Position numbers and translations under genes: made by a program. DNA of 8,668 bases from Gammaproteobacteria bacterium (GTDB lineage: Bacteria > Pseudomonadota > Gammaproteobacteria > Thiohalospirales > Thiohalospiraceae): positions 1-8,668 of the forward strand of contig DRMK01000190.1 in NCBI GenBank assembly GCA_011322575.1, written 5' to 3'. Of this stretch, positions 6,144 to 8,668 are shown in pieces (position 1 is the stretch's first letter; each line of letters begins with the position of its first letter). The notes beneath the pieces were generated by a model. It saw only the letters and a list, made by a program, of their open reading frames with translations. It ran no database searches and was not told the DNA's origin.

Positions 6144-6718
6144 CGTACAAACCAGTTTCTGCGCAACGCCCTGAGCACCTTGCCGGCATAGCGGTTGGGC
6201 CAGATGTGCAGGGAGCCGTTGTAGCGTGCCAGGGCGCGGGTCAGGTTGCCCTTCTCCTTGTCCAGGTAGAAGCGCAGGATGGTGCAGCCCATGCGCAGGT
6301 TGGTCTGCAGGTGGAACAGGTTGTCTTCGGGACGGCCGATCTCCTTCAGCCAGAAGGGCATGATTTGCATGAGTCCCTGGGCGCCCACCCGGGAGATGGC
6401 CCAGCGGTCGAAGGCGCTCTCCACCTGAATCACCGCCAGTACCAGTTCCGGCTCCAGTCCGGCCCGGGTGGCCTCCCGGTGGACCAGGCGCAGCAGCTCC
6501 AGCCGCTCCTCCGGATCCGGAAGGTGGCGTTCGAGCCGGTGCGACATGTCCACCAGCCAGACCTCGGCGGCAAACCGGTCGGGGAAGCTGGTGCTCTCCC
6601 GGATGGCGGCCATCAACCGGTCGCGCAGCTCCGGATCGGCCTCTCTGGTGCTGGCCTGGGCAACACCGTGCAGCAGCAGGCCGAGCAATACTACCCATGT
6701 GATGCGCTGCGCCGTCAT
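6140..6718 (-). CDS. Secreted lytic transglycosylase (SLT domain) protein
   Basis: The 192-residue product has a signal peptide (hydrophobic WVVLLGLLLHGVAQA, predicted cut after residue 22; no lipobox cysteine), so a soluble periplasmic enzyme is expected. A helical segment (about 30-88) precedes an SLT-type lysozyme-like domain. AVIQVESAFDRWAIS holds the probable catalytic glutamate E100. GAQGLMQIMPFW (112-123), NLRMGCTILRFYLD (140-153) and ALARYNGS (162-169) are the other family motifs. Such enzymes cleave the MurNAc-GlcNAc bond of peptidoglycan, leaving a 1,6-anhydro end. The ATG overlaps the proS stop in ATGA. The nearest AGGAG is about 19 bases upstream, which points to reinitiation after proS. 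It is not one of the named E. coli Mlt or Slt proteins as far as I can tell. Confidence 0.88.
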   Translation of the reverse strand: MTAQRITWVVLLGLLLHGVAQASTREADPELRDRLMAAIRESTSFPDRFAAEVWLVDMSHRLERHLPDPEERLELLRLVHREATRAGLEPELVLAVIQVESAFDRWAISRVGAQGLMQIMPFWLKEIGRPEDNLFHLQTNLRMGCTILRFYLDKEKGNLTRALARYNGSLHIWPNRYAGKVLRALRRNWFVR

Positions 6719-8421
6719 GTGATGTGCCGGTTCAGGAACTCCTCTATCTTCCTCAGCGGGATCTCCTGGCTGTCGCCGTCGCGACGGCCCTTGTACTCTA
6801 TCTTATCGGCATCCAGCCCTCGCTCCCCCAGTACCAGGCGGTGGGGGATCCCGATCAGCTCCATGTCGGCGAACATTACTCCGGCACGCTCCCGGCGGTC
6901 GTCGAACAGCACCTCTATGCCGGCGGCCGTCAGCCTTTCGTAGAGATCTTCCGCCGCCTCCCGTACGCGCCGGGATTTGTGCATGTTCATGGGCAGCAGC
7001 GCCACCTGGAACGGGGCGATGGCGGCGGGCCAGATGATGCCCCGCTGGTCGTGGTTCTGCTCGATGGCGGCCGCCACCACCCGGGAGACCCCGATGCCGT
7101 AGCATCCCATCTCCAGCACCTGCTGCCTGCCGTTCTTGTCCAAGGCGGTGGCCTTCAGGGCGGCGCTGTATTTGCTTCCCAGCTGGAATATGTGTCCAAC
7201 CTCGATGCCCCGCCTGATTACCAGCCGGCCCTTTCCGTCCGGGGATGGATCCCCCTCCACCACGTTGCGCAGGTCGGCGCTCTCCGGTTCCGGCAGGTCC
7301 CGGCCCCAGTTGACGCCGGTAAGGTGTCTGCCTTCCTCGTTGGCGCCGCAGACGAAGTCGGCCAGCCGGGTTGCGCTGTGGTCGGCGATTACCGGGATGG
7401 AGAGCCCCACCGGTCCTATCGAGCCGGGAGCGGCCCCGCACGCGGTGCGGATCTCTGTCTCGTCGGCGAAGGTAAGCGGAGCGCGCACCTGGGGCAGCTT
7501 CTCCGCCTTGATCTCGTTGAGCTCGTGGTCGCCGCGCAGTACCAGGGCCACAAGACCCCCTTCCTCTCCATGCACCAGCAGGGTTTTTACGGTGCGCGCC
7601 GGTTCGACGCCGAGAAAACGGCTCACCTCCTCAATGGTGCGCTGCCCGGGGGTATCCACCGTCTGCATGGGCAGGGTGGGCGCCGGGCGCGGTTCCCGGG
7701 GGGGTAAGGCCTCCGCCAGCTCTACGTTGGCGGCGTAGTCGCTGCCGTCGCTGAAGGCGATGGCATCTTCCCCGGAGTCGGCCAGCACGTGGAATTCGTG
7801 GGAGGCGTTGCCGCCGATGGAGCCGGTGTCGGCCAGCACCGCGCGGAACTCCAGCCCCAGGCGGCTGAAGATCCGGCTGTAGGTTTGGTACATGGTCTCA
7901 TAGGTGTGCTGCAGCGATTCCCCGTCCAGGTGGAAAGAGTAGGCATCCTTCATCAGGAACTCCCGGGCGCGCATCACGCCAAAACGGGGGCGCACCTCGT
8001 CACGGAACTTGGTCTGGATCTGGTAGAAGTTGGCGGGGAGCTGCTTGTAGCTCTGGATCTCGCGGCGCACCAGATCGGTGATCACCTCCTCGTGGGTGGG
8101 GCCAAAGCAGAACTCCCGCTGGTGGCGGTCGGTGAAGCGCAGCAGCTCCGGGCCGTACTGCTCCCAGCGTCCCGACTCCTGCCATAATTCGGCCGGCTGG
8201 ACGGCGGGCATCAGCAGCTCCTGGGCACCGGAGCGGTCCATCTCCTCGCGCACGATGCTCTCCACCTTGCGCAACACGCGCAGGCCGAGCGGCAGCCAGG
8301 TGTAGAGCCCGGAGGCGAGACGCCGGATCATCCCCGCGCGCAGCATCAGTTGGTGGCTGATTACCTCGGCGTCGGCAGGGGTCTCCCGGAGGGTGGAGAG
8401 CATAAGTTTGGAGGTGCGCAT
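6715..8421 (-). CDS. proS: Prolyl-tRNA synthetase ProS
   Basis: ProS charges tRNA-Pro with proline in the cytoplasm. The 568-residue protein (E. coli 572) has the layout of the long bacterial type. Class II motif 1 lies around 34-72 (RRLASGLYTWLPLG). TXE-type GPTHEE is at 107-112. Motif 2 is around 139-163 (FRDEVRPRFGVMRAREFLMK). The editing insertion spans roughly 224-407, with RTVKTLLVHG carrying K279, which corresponds to the lysine linked to Ala-tRNA-Pro editing in E. coli. Motif 3 is GCYGIGVSRVVAAAIEQ (439-455), followed by the anticodon-binding domain (about 470-568). The start is firm: MRTSKLMLSTLRETPADAEV matches the E. coli N-terminus, and AGGAG (8432-8436, minus strand) lies 10 bases upstream. 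The transglycosylase gene overlaps its stop by 4 bases. Confidence 0.98.
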   Translation of the reverse strand: MRTSKLMLSTLRETPADAEVISHQLMLRAGMIRRLASGLYTWLPLGLRVLRKVESIVREEMDRSGAQELLMPAVQPAELWQESGRWEQYGPELLRFTDRHQREFCFGPTHEEVITDLVRREIQSYKQLPANFYQIQTKFRDEVRPRFGVMRAREFLMKDAYSFHLDGESLQHTYETMYQTYSRIFSRLGLEFRAVLADTGSIGGNASHEFHVLADSGEDAIAFSDGSDYAANVELAEALPPREPRPAPTLPMQTVDTPGQRTIEEVSRFLGVEPARTVKTLLVHGEEGGLVALVLRGDHELNEIKAEKLPQVRAPLTFADETEIRTACGAAPGSIGPVGLSIPVIADHSATRLADFVCGANEEGRHLTGVNWGRDLPEPESADLRNVVEGDPSPDGKGRLVIRRGIEVGHIFQLGSKYSAALKATALDKNGRQQVLEMGCYGIGVSRVVAAAIEQNHDQRGIIWPAAIAPFQVALLPMNMHKSRRVREAAEDLYERLTAAGIEVLFDDRRERAGVMFADMELIGIPHRLVLGERGLDADKIEYKGRRDGDSQEIPLRKIEEFLNRHIT

Positions 8422-8486
8422 GGTGTCGGTGCTCCTCTTGATTCACGTATGGCGCAGGTATGGAGATGCGAGTGGAAACGGCCTGG

Positions 8487-8515
8487 ATTCTAGCGTTCCC
8501 CGGGGGCGCGGGCAA
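8487..8515 (-). promoter_or_regulatory. Sigma70-type promoter of proS
   Basis: Read on the minus strand, TTGCCC (8515-8510) and TAGAAT (8492-8487) form -35 and -10 boxes (4/6 and 5/6 matches) with an ideal 17-bp spacer. The expected start of transcription near 8480 gives a leader of about 60 bases ahead of the proS ATG. The spacer contains the perfect palindrome CCCCGGGG (8498-8505), which could make it a regulator-sensitive promoter, although in GC-rich DNA this may be chance. Confidence 0.65.
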
Positions 8516-8547
8516 ATCGCCGGGTTTTCATCTCTGCCTCGTACCCT

Positions 8548-8581
8548 TTCAAGGTAATAGATCAGGAAGGTCTTCCTTGAA
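8548..8581. repeat. Nested inverted repeat in the proS upstream region
   Basis: TTCAAGG (8548-8554) and CCTTGAA (8575-8581) are perfect 7-bp inverted arms 20 bases apart. Between and overlapping them, AGGAAG (8564-8569) and CTTCCT (8572-8577) form a tighter 6-bp dyad separated by GT. The element is about 33 bp upstream of the proS -35 box and about 43 bp upstream of the divergent TTGACA. It is therefore placed where a regulator could touch both promoters. No known operator consensus was recognised. Confidence 0.4.
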
Positions 8582-8624
8582 TCGTGTGGGTAAAATGGTA
8601 AATCACCGCATAGCGGCTCCGTCC

Positions 8625-8652
8625 TTGACAGGCGGAATGCACGCCACATACT
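8625..8652 (+). promoter_or_regulatory. Sigma70-type promoter for a plus-strand gene beyond the window
   Basis: A perfect -35 box TTGACA (8625-8630) is followed after 16 bases by CATACT (8647-8652; 4/6 to TATAAT). Transcription would start near 8659, almost at the ribosome-binding site, giving a very short leader. The gene it serves is not in the window. Confidence 0.5.
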
Positions 8653-8660
8653 CGGTAACC

Positions 8661-8668
8661 AGGAGGGG
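8661..8668 (+). promoter_or_regulatory. Strong Shine-Dalgarno sequence of the next plus-strand gene
   Basis: AGGAGGGG ends the window and is a near-perfect anti-16S match. No start codon follows inside the window, so the coding sequence should begin about 4-9 bases past the edge, divergent to proS. The product cannot be named from here. Confidence 0.6.

Noticed and set aside
6724..7707. A 327-residue plus-strand open frame opposite proS, and a similar one at 6206-6943 across the transglycosylase gene
   Set aside because: Both are antisense shadows of conserved genes without recognisable domains or ribosome-binding sites.
8548..8590. A heat-shock (sigma32) promoter upstream of proS suggested by CTTGAAA on the minus strand
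   Set aside because: The sequence 13-15 bases downstream is GATGAAA-like and does not resemble CCCCAT.
8443..8649. A 68-residue minus-strand open frame upstream of proS
   Set aside because: It has no family features, runs through the proS promoter, and has no convincing start site.

Overview
The window carries ordinary core genes of a GC-rich gammaproteobacterium. All eight protein-coding genes end in TGA. SpoT, RecG, UbiA and ProS align with their E. coli counterparts over almost their whole visible length. The order spoT-ridA-recG-ubiC-ubiA, with an SLT-domain gene next to proS, resembles Pseudomonas- or Chromatiales-like genomes more than enterics. The genus cannot be fixed from the sequence alone.

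Plus strand, 1-6130. The 3' part of spoT (ppGpp synthesis and hydrolysis) is followed by ridA (enamine/imine deaminase), recG (branched-DNA helicase), ubiC (chorismate lyase) and ubiA (4-hydroxybenzoate polyprenyltransferase). Gaps are 15, 12, 45 and 0 bp, so this looks like one transcription unit joining stress signalling, metabolite repair, DNA repair and the first two steps of ubiquinone synthesis. A small hairpin followed by a T-rich run lies just after ubiA. Next comes a gene for an exported, probable outer-membrane beta-barrel protein of unknown function. The six plus-strand genes all lie in the same reading frame, each separated from the next by a single TGA and no other in-frame stop.

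Minus strand, 8421-6140. proS (prolyl-tRNA synthetase with its editing insertion) is followed, with a 4-base ATGA overlap, by a secreted SLT-type lytic transglycosylase. A good sigma70-like promoter precedes proS. The transglycosylase and barrel genes converge with only 9 bp between their stop codons, and the two stops can pair in a UUCG-capped hairpin.

Right edge, 8422-8668 (247 bp). This is a divergent intergenic region. It holds the proS promoter, a nested inverted repeat and, at the very end, a TTGACA promoter and a strong AGGAGG ribosome-binding site for a plus-strand gene whose coding part lies outside the window.

No mobile element, CRISPR array, tRNA, rRNA or defence system was seen. 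I found no convincing new biological system. The items most worth a second look are the single-frame gene string, the ubiC/ubiA junction, the stop-codon hairpin and the uncharacterised barrel protein.
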